The notes under the pieces: generated by a model
Told to the model about the DNA's origin: nothing
Seen by the model: the letters and a program-made list of their open reading frames with translations, nothing else
Database searches by the model: none
Position numbers and translations under genes: made by a program
From: Corticium candelabrum
Taxonomy: Eukaryota; Porifera; Homoscleromorpha; Homosclerophorida; Plakinidae
Assembly (NCBI RefSeq): GCF_963422355.1
Contig: NC_085103.1
Span: 2,567,731-2,631,730 of the forward strand
DNA: 64,000 nucleotides
Reading direction: 5' to 3'
Shown here: positions 1-12,046 of the stretch, in pieces
Numbering within the stretch: position 1 is the first letter of the stretch
How the letters are laid out: each line of letters opens with the position of its first letter

Positions 1-1730
1 ATTCTATGGGAGGCCAGCAATTGGCACAGCGTAGCTAACATACCTTACTTGTTGTGGAATTTGAATGAGGATGGTCTTTTGAAGACATGTGTTAGTGTGT
101 TCTTGTTTGCTGGAAGTCCTGTCTTGTGTTGTGTGGTTGAATACAGTTTTGGCCAAAATGACTAGTTACTCACAAGAAGGCAAGCAAGTAGCAAGCTTTA
201 CATGTAGACATGTGACTGACCAGTGTGGCAAAATAGTTGGTATTTTACATTGGAAGCATTAGTGTGCATTTGTTTGATACCACATTCTTTGTTGTTTCTG
301 GATCTGTATGTTGATCAAATGGAACACCAATCAATTATTGCCATAGGTGCTTAACCTTTGTTCATTTCAGGGTTTTTCAACATTCATGTGACATTCTACG
401 TGACATTATCTTGGCACTGTTCATAAATGTGGTCTTACCATCTACCTCACTTTTTGAATTATTTGGTTGTGGTCAGCAAGGCTAATGCTGCTGAAACAGC
501 CGTAGCACATAGCAAACTCGTTGTCAACATAAGACGTTGTTTTTAACTTTTTGCTTGGAGTAATTAGGCTTGTCTGAAGAGTTGGAACAAAAGAAGTAGA
601 ACTTACCATCAAACATGATAGAGTCAAACAAATACAATTCATGATGTTTCCCTTATCGAGAAGTTTTACATTTGGACATTCTATTTGATGTAAAGCAATC
701 TCTTATTGAGCTGTTGAAATGCCAATAGCTATTTGGAGATTACTCAATGATCTATTTTGATCTTGAGAAGTTTAAGAAAGCACTGAGTGCAGGCACACAT
801 TGTGGTTATTGAAAAGTGATTTTATGTGTTTTTAATGGTATTTGTTTCATCTATGAGCCATCAAAAACGGAACTTTGTAAAAGTCACATGACTAAGCAAA
901 TAGTACTTAAAAGTACTCAAAATGTGTTCATGCACTTTGTGTCTCTGTCTGTGTAACAATGTGGATGCTTCTGGTGTAGTCAAAATAGTCCCATGACAGA
1001 GCAGTATGTGCGTTTGGTTATAGATGACAACCCACAGGCAATGGACTAACAGCCAATCCCTGTCATTCATGAGAGTTTTTTTACCAGAACAACCTGTTTC
1101 ATGTTTGCAATTAAGGGTCTTGCTTAAAATAAACAACTTAAACATAGTGTCGGCAACAGCTAACAGAAAAGCAATCGTTGTTTGAGTCTGCAATTACACA
1201 GAAACTTAACATGGAGTAACTGGGGCAATATTCATGTCTTGTATTTGATAAGTCTTGTTACTTTGATGAATACAGACAATTTAAAGTGTTGTAGGATTTT
1301 TGGTTACTTGAGGCAGCATGCAGTCGCTTTGTACAATTTTAGATAGAGTTTAGAAGTAGCATGCTTGGGAGCAAAATGATACATCTACATTCCTACAGTA
1401 GTACTTTGTGACAAGTTGATTATGAAGGCCTCATAGCTGTGGAAGCAAGGTGTAAACACAGCATCAGTTGCTAGTTTAGATGGCAATGGATGCTTGGTTT
1501 TTAGTATATAGTTCATTAAGGGTGATCAGATTATTTAGTTTTTTTTATAAAATCAGCTTACCTAATTGTCACTTAACCATTGACCAGCTGAAATTCTTAA
1601 ATGTCAAAAAAGCAGTGCAGTGTATGAGATCTGATCCTGTACTTGTGCAAGTCTGCATGTACAATACACAAGACATTATTTTATTGAGTTTCGGAAATTG
1701 TCTGTTAGTTATTTTGCATTTTTGTTATAG
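1..1730. other. Upstream non-coding stretch, probably MTRR intron
   Basis: I recognise no exon here. The first clear MTRR exon starts at 1731 behind a polypyrimidine-TAG acceptor. It corresponds to the middle of the protein, so this stretch is most simply an intron of that gene. Short open frames on both strands show no family similarity and no good splice context. No repeat or RNA gene was recognised. Confidence 0.45.
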
Positions 1731-4077
1731 GGCTCTGATGTGACATACTCGCCTGGAGATTCTTTTGGTATTGTGTGTGAGAATGATCCTGAAGAAGTGA
1801 AATGGTTGATAGATCGTCTTCACCTACCATCAAATGGCGATGCTTTAGCTGAGATTAAAATAGCTCCTAATCCACGATATGCTGGTGAGTTTGCTCTTTT
1901 CTGTTGTTGTAAAATGTCATTTATGGCCTGTCCACACTGGCAACTGGATCACGATCCGATCGCGATAAATCCAATCCACATCACGAGGTGGTTTCGATCA
2001 CGATCAGTTGAATCCAATTGGAAATAGTGGGCGTTACCTTCACATAAGCTACGCGTGTAGTCAGAACATCTAACACTCCTCACTCGTCTTTATTCTCACT
2101 CACCTTACGTTGCTGTATCAGCGCTTTCCACAAGCAAAGAAGCCACATGTACACAACAGTCATCAGTCACGTGATATTGGAAATGAGGCGGAGGTATCGT
2201 CTTCAAAGTGCAGTGTGGACGCTCGCTATCCCGATGGAATCGCGATCAGCAGAATTGCGATCGGATCGCGATCCATTCTGGTCTAGTGTGGACAGGGCTT
2301 AAATATTAGTAGCTTAGTGGTTACAGTGCATTTTGGCTAGCAAAAGCTGATACAGTTACTGTTGCTATTTCAATGACATATGAAACTAAGCTTTTCATTT
2401 TATCATGAACAAGTTACGATGTACTGATTTCTGGCAGCATGGTGTTTTTCATGTATATGGGATATGAAGACTGATTCTTGGCTGCATGTACTTCGTAGAG
2501 CTTAATCAATAACACTTCGTTGCCCTAACAATGCAATGAGTTGGTGTTTTTAACTAAATCGTATGTCGTTTCTAGTGTGCTTGTATATGTAACATTGAAC
2601 TGTCTGATCTATTTATATCGTATCCAATTATCAGCAGCTTCTGTCTTGCCAATGAGAATAAACTATAATCCCCTGCGAATTTTTTAATTTGCTCACAAAG
2701 CTATCTAACCATGGATTTTTATGCATAAACATGTGTGTAGGTCAATTGTGAAATACGGACAGAGCTCATTTTTGACATTAAATTAAGACATGTACTTGTA
2801 GTTTTTAGTCAAATTACATGTTAGTAGTGTTGAAACAACAATTGTATTATGAATAGTTTGTGTTGTTTTGCTATCTATAGCATTGCTGAGGGTGCTGTTT
2901 TGCACACCTCGAATCTTTATTTCTAATATTTTGTGAATTTGTTTATTGCTTGTTGCATAACTTGTGGATCTCTTTGACTTATTGTTCTTTACTACCTGTC
3001 GTTCTGATTACAGAAGAGTCTGTGCCTGTGCATCTTCCAACACCTTGGACTCCTCGTGGTTGGCTTCAGAACTGCTGTGATATTAGGAGTGTTCCTGGCA
3101 AGGTTTTGTCACAGTTCATCACATTTTCATTTACATCTACATGTGGCTTAGTTGCAGATGTTTCTTCGAGTCCTAGCAGAGTATACATCTGAAGCTAAAG
3201 AAAAGAATCGTATTGAGCAGCTATGTAGTAAACAAGGTTGTGCGTAATATCATCTAGGAAGTCTGTTTTTATGACTTTGCAATGAATTTAGGAAGTCAGG
3301 AGTTTTCATCTCGTATTAGAGACAACAAGATTTTCTTTATTGACATTCTTGAAGTGTTTCCTTCATGTCTGCCACCGCTGAATGTGGTTTTGGAAGGCCT
3401 TCCTCGTCTGAAGCCAAGATATTATTCAGTTGCTAGGTTTGATATCATTTGGTCTGTTTGATCATGTATCTGTCTGTTTCTGTCTATATGTATATACTAT
3501 ACACATGCCCCGTCCTTTGTACGGGCAAGATTTACACGAGCACTTGTTAGCGGGCCAGCCCGTGATGGCTCGTTTCTACAGTACGTGTAAGGTAAGCTCG
3601 GGCTGGCTCGGGTCAAGTACATCGTGTAAACGCATAGCGTGCTGGAAAACGAGCTTTGCATGCTCATTTTAAAAATAACGCAGAGTGAGACGGAGACGCT
3701 GTGTCTTATCAATTTGGGAAGCAACCAAGATGAGCAACAAATTTAGCTTTTGAACTCCGTTGCTGCAACAGTCGCCTGGCCATAGACCTGCGTCTCGTAT
3801 AAGTAGTACGACATCTCGTATATGTCCTACGCTTTTCTCGATATGGGTGTTGTAAAGCTGTAGAGAAAAACGCGAGCAGCTTGGCTTCTGTCATTACAAA
3901 CGTGAGCTAACGCGAGCTATGTCAATCTCAAGTAAATAACGCACGTTAATGACACGCATTGGCTCGCTTCTACAGAGTGTGTCATATAAACGCGGGCTGG
4001 AATACTGGGCTGGCTCGGCTTGGCTCACTGTGCATGCTCGTGTAAACAGGGTATTAGAATAGGCCAGAGATATACGC

Positions 4078-4135
<58 letters not shown>

Positions 4136-4136
4136 A

Positions 4137-4186
<50 letters not shown>

Positions 4187-4194
4187 CGTGCGTG

Positions 4195-4271
<77 letters not shown>

Positions 4272-4678
4272 AGGCTGTGTAGTGTAGCAACAGTCTCTGA
4301 ACTAACAAGTTCTTTGTTGTACTCTATTATGCATGTTGATAGCTAATATTAGGTGATAGAACACTATTGCTAATAGTATAATTCATGAATTATGTAGTAC
4401 AGTGTATTCATCTGTTTTCTTGATCTGCAACTTTCATGCACGCAAAGTTTATTTCTTGGTAGTTACACATTGCAAATATCAGTCTTTTGCAGGCATGTTG
4501 ACGGTTGTAGTTTTTCAATTGATTTCTTGATGTAGCTCTCCTCTCTCAAGCAAGAACAAGGTGAAGTGTGTGTTCAACGTTGTCAATCTCCCGCCAAAGG
4601 GATCACAACCTAGCAGGTCAGCAGACTTTTTCTAATTCCGGCTAATGTTGTGCAGTCTGGAATTATAAGTCAATAACA

Positions 4679-4755
<77 letters not shown>

Positions 4756-6066
4756 GTATCAATTCTCATGACTGGATATGCTACCCCATAAAGAGGGAAC
4801 GAACGAGGTTGTTGTGGTGCATGAATGTATGCATGTGTTTGATACACGTTTACGTGTCTGTGCATATCGATCATATTCAAGATCTCATTGTGTCATTGTT
4901 TCTTATTGTAGGAAAGGTTTGTGCACAGGATGGTTACAAGGGCTGACACAGCCATTCAGAAGAGGGTATGATGCTCCAGACCAGTCAACTGCCACAGTGA
5001 CAGATCCACCAAAGGTAACCTCGTATGTTTGTGAGAGTTTGATGTTCTAAATCCAGTGTCTTAGGTTCCAATGTATCTTCGTTCAAACAATCGATTCAAT
5101 ATCCCTGATGATCCGTCTGTTCCACTGGTGATGATTGGGCCAGGCACTGGCATTGCTCCCTTTGTTGGTTTCTTGCGGCACAGGTTGGTCACGGTCGGTG
5201 TCTTTGTGATGTTGTGTCTGGTTTTAACCATTATCATATAATCCTACTCCCTCTCCCCAGCTGCATGCTACCTAGATCCTGCTTGCTTGTTCGTATCTTT
5301 GCATGGTATTGTAGTGTGATAGTATCCAGATAGTATGCATATCTGCCAGATGTAGATCTACACATTTGTAGATCGTATCAGATGCACATACACTTCTGTG
5401 ATTGCCTGCGTGGCTAGTCTTCTGACAAGCTGATCGAATTTCTAGATATCAGCAGCAAACAGCTGCAAATGCCAATGATAAGAAAGCTGCAAATGCCACT
5501 GATAAGAAAGCTGCAAAATTTGGAGAAACTTGGCTTTTCTATGGGTGTCGCCACAAAGATAGAGACTTTCTCTACAAGTACATGCTAGTAATGGCAATTC
5601 TGTGTAGAGTGTTAATGCTCTGATTTATAGAAAGCAATTGGACATGTTTGTGGCAAGTGGTACGTTGTCACATCTACATGTTGTATTTTCAAGAGACGAA
5701 GGGCAGCCCCCTGATGCTCCCAGATATGTCCAGCATGCTATGAAACGACATGCCACTGCATTGGTTAACTTGATCATGAAGAAGAATTCATCAATTTTAG
5801 TTTGTGGGTATGTAGTAGTACACTGCCAGTCTGTATTGAAATATCATTTGAAGAGACATCCATTACAGAGATGCCAAAAACATGGCGAGGGATGTCATGG
5901 TAACTCTAACCGAACTAGTCGGCAAACATACAGGTAATATGCAGTTATAGCTAATGTAATTTCATGTCGAAACCTCTTTGTGGTAGAAATGTCAAATGAA
6001 GAGGCTGGGAAGTTTCTGTATAGCCTGAGAGAAGCGAAACGATACTGTGAAGATGTCTGGACATGA
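1731..6066 (+). CDS. MTRR: Methionine synthase reductase, C-terminal part (11 exons)
   Basis: Diflavin reductase that uses NADPH to reactivate cobalamin-dependent methionine synthase in the cytosol. Exons: 1731-1884, 3014-3102, 3158-3236, 3292-3436, 4536-4616, 4912-5014, 5065-5183, 5446-5577, 5631-5807, 5869-5933, 5987-6066. Together they give 407 codons plus TGA with matching phases. Visible motifs in order: [10 protein letters not shown] at the start of the connecting/FAD region, RYYSVA (flavin-binding R-x-Y-S), KGLCTGWL, the NADPH motif [37 protein letters not shown], and a C-terminal aromatic end EDVWT. LCSKQG and the order of motifs favour MTRR over P450 reductase or NDOR1. The N-terminal FMN domain is missing and should lie before the window. 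Exon 5446-5577 holds a 24-bp tandem repeat (units at 5462 and 5486) that lengthens a linker. Two long dinucleotide tracts and two transposon remnants lie in the introns. Confidence 0.93.
1924..2298. mobile_element. Harbinger-like MITE in an MTRR intron
   Basis: The ends are inverted copies: the left end GGCCTGTCCACACT faces a right end whose complement is GCCCTGTCCACACT. The match continues inward through the GATCGCGATC-rich segments. TTA stands on both sides (1921-1923 and 2299-2301), fitting a 3-bp TWA target duplication. Length is about 375 bp with no coding capacity. Similar ends and TWA duplications are typical of PIF/Harbinger-derived MITEs, so the family call is inference. Confidence 0.75.
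3508..4051. mobile_element. TIR element, copy 1 of a CCCTGTTTACACGAGC family
   Basis: The right end TGCTCGTGTAAACAGGG matches the right end of the element at 21791-22386. Internal blocks are shared as well, for example the block after CGGGTCAA, the CATGCTCATTT block and the AACCAAGATGAGCAA block. The left end is decayed. It lies in an MTRR intron just before a (TG)n tract and has no coding capacity. Confidence 0.7.
4081..4269. repeat. (TG)n microsatellite, 189 bp
   Basis: Nearly pure TG dinucleotides with short GCGCATGCG and GCGTGCGTGCATG interruptions. Alternating purine-pyrimidine, so Z-DNA capable. Open frames read through it are poly(Cys-Val) artefacts. Confidence 0.98.
4678..4753. repeat. 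(CA)n microsatellite
   Basis: About 75 bp of pure CA in the same MTRR intron series. Its strand sense is opposite to the (TG)n tract 400 bp upstream, so the two could in principle pair as an inverted repeat in the transcript. Confidence 0.98.
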
Positions 6067-6282
6067 TGCTGCAGGCTGGGCTTTCAGTCAAGCTGCTTGA
6101 GATAAGACTTAATGGATGGCTATGTGTGTACAGCCAAAGTATTGGGTCATATCAGTTTGTTTTTGTTGCCAGGTTTTTTGCTGGCATCTGCCTTATTTTT
6201 CTAGTGATTAGAGAGCTAGTTGCTCTCTTGTTTCATATTTATAATTTCATGCACAGTTAGAACTGCCATTACATATCAGCAA

Positions 6283-6288
6283 AATAAA
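6283..6288 (+). other. Polyadenylation hexamer for MTRR
   Basis: An AATAAA lies 217 bases after the MTRR stop codon, before the convergent CCDC9-like gene. It fits the 3' end signal by position; no transcript evidence is available. Confidence 0.5.
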
Positions 6289-6730
6289 CACCAGTGCAAT
6301 CAGCAGCTGAACGATGGATACTGGTCAACAGCTGTGCATGCTAGGATGGATTGTTTAAGTCCTTAAATGTTTTATGGCAACAGTGTGTAAATGTAATACT
6401 AAGTTTGCAGCAGTGAAAAAATTCTCAATTTTGTCTAGGACTTGGAAATGTCAGATTGTACCTGTAATTCAGTGTACAGCTTATACCTACCACACAGTGA
6501 CTTATCCTATTATAAGTTTATTATTAGCTGCTTATTGAATCAATGAATTCTACCTCAACACAAGTACACAGCTATGAGCAACTGTCAGAAGGACAGGAAA
6601 CATGCATATGATCGGCTTATGTTTCTTGATGTACCAATTCTCAAATAACGAGTTAAAAATTCAGTATAAATGGCAGTAAGAATTAAACAAATCTTGTCAA
6701 CTGTAATGACCCACAACACATTTGAAATTA

Positions 6731-7962
6731 TCAAAATGTTGGTGGTTCCCGTCTAAGCAACGTTGGTGTTGGAAGATCAGCCCATGAACTACCATACGAA
6801 AATTCATCAGACAAGCTGTCCAGACGAGCAAGAGAGTCTGCCCAGTTGAGATCAACATCATTATTTTGCCCTTCAAATGCAAATGTTCCTCCCACTGGTA
6901 ATTTCGGCACTCCTGGACTGACTAGAGGAGGTATGGATGGCGATTTTGGCAATCCTGGACTGACTAGAGGAGGTACGTATGAAGGTGATCTGGCCACTCC
7001 TGGACTGACTAGAGGAGGTATAGATAAAGGTGACATTGCCACTGACCCACGACCACGACCTCTACCAGACACAATTTCTTCTTTACCAGTCAGAGCTGAG
7101 GCACAATTTGTGTCAGTTAGTTTAACTTGACTCCGAGCACGACCTCGACCGCTGACAAATTCCTTCCGGGTATCTTGAAAAATAGAATTCTGAAGTTGGA
7201 TTGGTAGTGGAGCCAATTGACGATGATGTCTGCCACCCACTGTGTGAGGTGGATACATTTCCACTTGATTCTTTACCTGATCGGATAAGTCTGGCCTCTC
7301 TACAGCTCGGTCACAACCACCTTTACCTTGATCCCATTCTCGAATCCACTTACCTATCGTAGTACAATTAATTACATCTAATGTCAATAATTTCAATAGA
7401 TAGTACATAATTGTCAGTCATCTCATGCTCAAATCTATTGCAGATATGGCCACTCAAATTTCTGCTGATCATCTAAGCCAGAGACCAAGTATGCATACAG
7501 AAGGGCTGTGTCTGTGATGTACACCGCCACTGTATTTCAATTAGAACAGTCTGTATATCAGGTGGTGTCATCAATATGGAACACCAATCACATACCTGAG
7601 TCTGCTGTCTGTCTGGACATGCGTTGTTCGTCAATGCCCTCTCGATCTGATTTCCATTTGTTATACTGCAGCCGTTCACGACCAGTCATCAAATACAGCG
7701 ACAAGTCTACATTATCGTGTATCTGTGTCTCCTACACACACACACACACACACATGGTATGATTACAAATTTCAGAAAACACACAAGTCAACTCGATGAC
7801 TTTTCTGCTTTCTGCTTCCTCTGCCAGTATTTCCTATATCATACCAATGATCATGCAGTCACACTGGGTATATAATAATGTTTCTGTCACACCCACCCAA
7901 TGACGACGCATTATAGCCTCATTTTGTGCTCTCCTTTGCCTCATTGTTTCTTCGATATCCAT
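6731..7962 (-). CDS. CCDC9-like coiled-coil protein (4 exons)
   Basis: Exons on the minus strand: 7962-7897, 7833-7783, 7722-7596, 7353-6731, giving 288 aa. The start ATG at 7962 has an in-frame stop just upstream. The first exons encode a basic coiled coil (MRQRRAQNEAIMRRHW, then EILAEEAESRKVIEL). The third carries LMTGRERLQYNKWKSDRE and the fourth opens with GKWIREWDQGK. These blocks and their order match the conserved core of animal CCDC9/CCDC9B proteins (GRERxxYxxWKxxRExID and GQWRREWD). The C-terminal exon has SGRGRGRG boxes and three PPLVSPG repeats, a disordered RNA-binding-like tail. Vertebrate CCDC9 is linked to the exon junction complex; that role here is inference. It converges on MTRR (665 bp between stop codons). 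Confidence 0.8.
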
Positions 7963-8998
7963 GGCAACATTGGCTTACTGAAACTAGTTGCCAAATTGCA
8001 CCACTATACACAGTACAAAGAGGGTAAGCTGTCAGTAAAACTACACATACCAATATTGTTACGAAACTACTACTGAAACTGGCATCTACATGCGAATGTC
8101 TTGTTCTGTAGATGTGATGTGAGGTTGTCAAACAATGACACCAACCATAGCGTACGAAGATGTTCACTAGCGAGGGGGGGAAAAGGGGGCTGTACCGTGG
8201 ATGTCATCACTAACAGTAACTACCTCACTTGCCAGTTAGACTGTAAACAGATTTGCAAAAGTCACCGGCACAGAAAATTTCAATTCTTACACTGAGCGAA
8301 AGGATTCAGTCCCCCCTATTCCCCTTATTCCCCCTTCCTACGCTGGTGACCAAGCAAGTGTATCCATCCAGACCACAACTGTACTCACCGCATCCTGTAG
8401 CAGTCAAGTTGATGCAATACAACAGATCCTTAGACATGATTGCTACAAACTTTTATGAACGATGCTCAGTGAAAATCATTACAAATGACAGTCTGTCAAA
8501 TATGGCATATCGAAGGGACATACGATATCAAACATGCTTCTTCCACCATTAATTACCAAGTTGATTTTCTGTTAAAATTCATAGAGATCTAGGATTCGGA
8601 TAAAGATCAGCATCGGTGTGTACGCTCCAATAATTGTATCACATCCCTGCAGCTGCAAGCTAGGTGTACCGTCGAGCATGTATGAGGCGACACATACAAC
8701 GTTGTACTGTACAATGTGTAACTATCAAGTATCGATACCTACGTAAAAACGTCATGAGATATATCTAGAGACAACAGAAACAATAGCCGTAGATACGTTG
8801 CCTACTGTTACTTACTAAATAACGATCCTGTGATAAAATTACAAATTACTAAAACTTACCAATCAATGTATCTCTCTAACTAGAACAACAGACACACTGG
8901 GGATTTTCTGTGTCCAACGAAATCACACAACAAAGCAAGGTAATTGAATCCAACTAGAAACGATTTCCATATCCCGGATTAATCTTTTTTATTCTGTG
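7963..8998. other. Divergent intergenic region
   Basis: Lies between the minus-strand CCDC9-like start and the plus-strand CARD gene start, so it should hold both promoters. I see no coding segment. Short runs of C or G (around 8175-8190 and 8312-8336) stand out, but no TATA box or CpG island is clear. Confidence 0.4.
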
Positions 8999-11900
8999 AT
9001 GTCGTCTCTCAAGCACTTGGCGCAGCCTCTGGAAAGAGATGAGAGTGTGGACCCGTGGGATACGTACGTGAGGCCTCACTTTGACAAGCTAGTAGACCAG
9101 TTGAAACCCAGTCTCTTCCTGAAAAATCTATATTCCCGTGGGGTGGTAGGTAGGGAAGATCAGCAAAGATTGCAGTATGAGGTGACGTCACAGGCTAAAG
9201 TTCAGATGCTTCTAATGGAGATATTGCCATACCATCTGCCGTGGTGGAGTACTTTCGAGACGTTTTGCGACGTGCTGGCGGGGACTGAGGGACAGAGAGA
9301 CATTCTGGAGAGATATATCTGTCCGCCAGGTCTCAGACTGAAGACACGAGGTGGATAACGCATCTTGCACCGTTTAATGAATATTAAAGGTTTAACATAT
9401 GGAGTCGTGTTTGTTTGTTTGTTTGTTTGCCTGTCTGTTTTTTGTCTGTTTATTTGCCTGTCTGTTTGTTTGCCTGTCTGCTTTTTGTCTGTTTGTTTGT
9501 CTGTCTGTCTGTTTATCAATAGGTATTTCTATAATCACAGCTAAGACAATCAAGCTAACTAGACAAGATCAAAGTTCATGTTTTTCTGTGTATTTGTATG
9601 TTTGTCCATCTATCGGTCCACCCACATGGACATCACTGTAATGACTTGTTTGCTATGGAATTACAATTGATAGTGTAAGAACACAAGTGTATCGTTTGTT
9701 GTAAGTAATAGTAAAGCATGATATTTACCCTGGCAGCAGGTCTATTAGCCTCGAGCTTTCAGACCAGAGAGCACGCAAAGCATGCAAACTCTAGTCTTGC
9801 CCAGAACAGTACTAAAATGATTTCGGAAATAGTCTGCTAAGCCAATCAGCGTCTTAGAACTGGAATGTCGGCTGTAAATTCTGATTGGTTTAGCATTAAT
9901 TTGTTATGCTAAGTGCACTAACACTGACTACGCGCATGTGAAATCCTTGTGAGTGGCTAAGTGCCCGCCAGATTCGTGAATGAAGACTCTGGTGCACACA
10001 CACGTCTTAGTTTTTGTTTCAGCTTCAGTTCCTCGATTTTTTCAAGCTTGCGGTGACAGGACACGCACAGCAGCGTCGCTAGACCATCGCTTTTGACAAC
10101 TGGTTGAGCCGAAGTTTCGCTAGTCAAACAGTTAGACTAGGTAGCGTTCTGCTGAAGAATCAAAGAGTCTTTGTTTTATGCCATTCAATAAGATATCGCC
10201 ACAAACACGGCAGACATCTCTTCATTGTTTGTGAGATGTCCTTGCATTTACAAATGATATGTTTGCGTGATGCAAAAGCAAGGTATCTTTTCATCTCATT
10301 CTTGAACTAAAACGACCCTAGGCTGTTAGACTACCATGTAGCATCGCTTTTTGATAAGTACTTCTGAAATTGTTTTAGTGTCGTTTTGGTCCAGACTAGA
10401 GTTTGAGCTACATGTCTATATGACCTTTGACATTGCAAAGGGTTTATATGGTCCTAGCTTCATGTAGCACCTGCACATGGCTTGTGTGAGTGCTATGAAT
10501 GACCCATATACTGCAGTCAACCACACCCTCATGACATACGAGTACTTTCTTCATAGATTAAACAGTATTTTATCTTGTTGCATAGTTGATTTGCCTTTCA
10601 AATTTGGCTCAGTAAGTATTGACATAATTTTTGTATCTGCTAACTACTGATGATTGCAGGAGCTGCCGTACCTCAAGCAGAACAAGATCGTATTATCTCT
10701 GAGAGGGACATTAGTGAAGTGTCATCACGGATTGCTGGCAGTTGGGACAAAGTTGCAAGCAGCCTGGATCCGGCTTTGGATTCTCATGACATTAGAAATG
10801 TTCGAGAGGATCTGCTGATGAAAAATGATGAGAAAATGGCAGATTTGCTGCGCAAATGGGTAAACAAATATTCCCACCTTGCAACTATTGGTCGCCTACG
10901 CCGTGCATTGGAGAAGGTTGGGGAAAGAAAGGTCGCCGATGACTCAGGTATATAGCTTTGCAACAACTAATTTGGTTTGGATTTAGCATGTGCACATGTT
11001 TGCCACTTCTAGGTTTGGGGGTTGTAGCACATGACACATCAACGCCAGTTAGTGAAGATCTACCACCTATCCAATCCGGTGATCGAATAATTACATTAGA
11101 CGACATATTTGATGTTGCAAAACGCATTGCATTTTTCTGGGAGGAAGTGGCTGTCAAACTTACACCTCGTGTGGGAGATGACGTGATTAGAAATGCTCGT
11201 GAAAACAGATTTATTAACAATCAAGGTCGAATGAAGGAAGTGCTAGAAACTTGGAAAGATCAATATTCAAATGATGCTACACTGGGCCGCTTAATGAATG
11301 CAGTCAATGTCGTCGAAGTATCACTTCAACACCACACTGGAACAACCCAGCACCAGCAGCTGTCCGATTTATCTGGTGACAGGAAAATCACTGAGAGAGA
11401 TATCAATGATGTGTCTGTCAGTGCTGCATCAAATTGGAAAACTGTAGCTTCTAAGCTGAATCCTCCTGTGGGAGAGGACATTATCCAGAAAGCACGTCAA
11501 GACCAATATCTTTCACCTATCGGCCGAATGAAATTTGTATTAAAAAATTGGTGTGATCAAAATCCAAATGAAGCTACAGTTAGTCGCCTTACACAAGCTG
11601 TTGAGTTGGCTGAACAGTCAGTTTGGCAACCAGCACAAACAGATCAAGCAGGTAGTACGTCTGTGCCATTTGTTAGGGAACCTGGTGTTAAAGTTTCTGT
11701 TCAAGTTCAAGAAAGAGATGATGGTGTACCTTTTGGTGCTAGTCGCCATTTTGTCATTGGTGGCACTGGTGGTACACACACCATGGAAACAAATGGAAGG
11801 GATGTCATAAGCGATGATGACATGCAGGCTGTTTGTAAAGACTATGGGAATCAGTGGGAAAAGGTGGCGCAGTTTCTGCAGCCTAAAGTTGATGCAGCCT

Positions 11901-12046
11901 TGATCGAGAAGATGAAACGTAACCCATTTCAAAATGGACCAGCTATACTGTATGAAGTTCTGAAGTTGTGGTCTGAAAAGCATCATAGTGCTGCATCACT
12001 GGCGCAAGTCAAGAAGGCTTTGAGAGACTCGGGATTGATGGAATGA
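8999..12046 (+). CDS. CARD plus four death domains, putative adaptor (3 exons)
   Basis: Exon model 8999-9350, 10660-10947, 11013-12046, giving 557 aa with phases agreeing at both joins. Exon 1 is CARD-like (about residues 20-110: LVDQLKPSLFLKNLYSRGVV, then KVQMLLMEILP and FETFCDVL). Four death domains follow at about 132-204, 237-312, 330-405 and 478-557. Each has the W-x-K/E-V-A core (SWDKVASSL, FWEEVAVKL, NWKTVASKL, QWEKVAQFL) and a following LRKW/LETW/LKNW/LKLW helix. Domains 1-3 resemble each other most, which suggests internal duplication. A roughly 70-residue linker precedes domain 4. CARD+DD is the CRADD/RAIDD arrangement, known to bridge caspases and DD receptors; the function here is inference. 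If the weak donor at 9351 is not used, exon 1 alone would be a 119-aa CARD-only protein and the four-DD gene would need another first exon. The CARD itself starts at ATG 8999. Confidence 0.72.
9403..9512. repeat. TTTG/TCTG tetranucleotide minisatellite
   Basis: Tandem GTTT, GTCT and GCCT units on the plus strand, just after the first CARD-gene exon. Degenerate but clearly periodic (4 bp). No coding meaning. Confidence 0.9.
9748..10415. mobile_element. TIR element, orientation A (partner at 53.8 kb)
   Basis: Begins with GAGCTTTCAGACCAGAGAGC and ends near TTTTGGTCCAGACTAGAGTT. It shares several internal blocks, in inverted order, with 53781-54412: for example CAGCGTCGCTAGACCATC here matches the complement of a block near 54095, and AATCAGCGTCTTAGAACTGG has a counterpart near 54310. 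About 670 bp, no coding capacity. It occupies most of the first intron of the CARD-DD gene. Confidence 0.7.

Noticed and set aside
4020..4346. Cys-Val and Thr-His repeat open frames over TG/CA tracts (also 12.8, 24.3, 38.5, 47.9 kb)
   Set aside because: Any dinucleotide tract is open in several frames on both strands. There is no start context, no splice support and no family.
7919..8167. Minus-strand open frame of 82 codons
   Set aside because: It is the wrong frame over the first CCDC9-like exon. The true frame starts at 7962 with an upstream in-frame stop.
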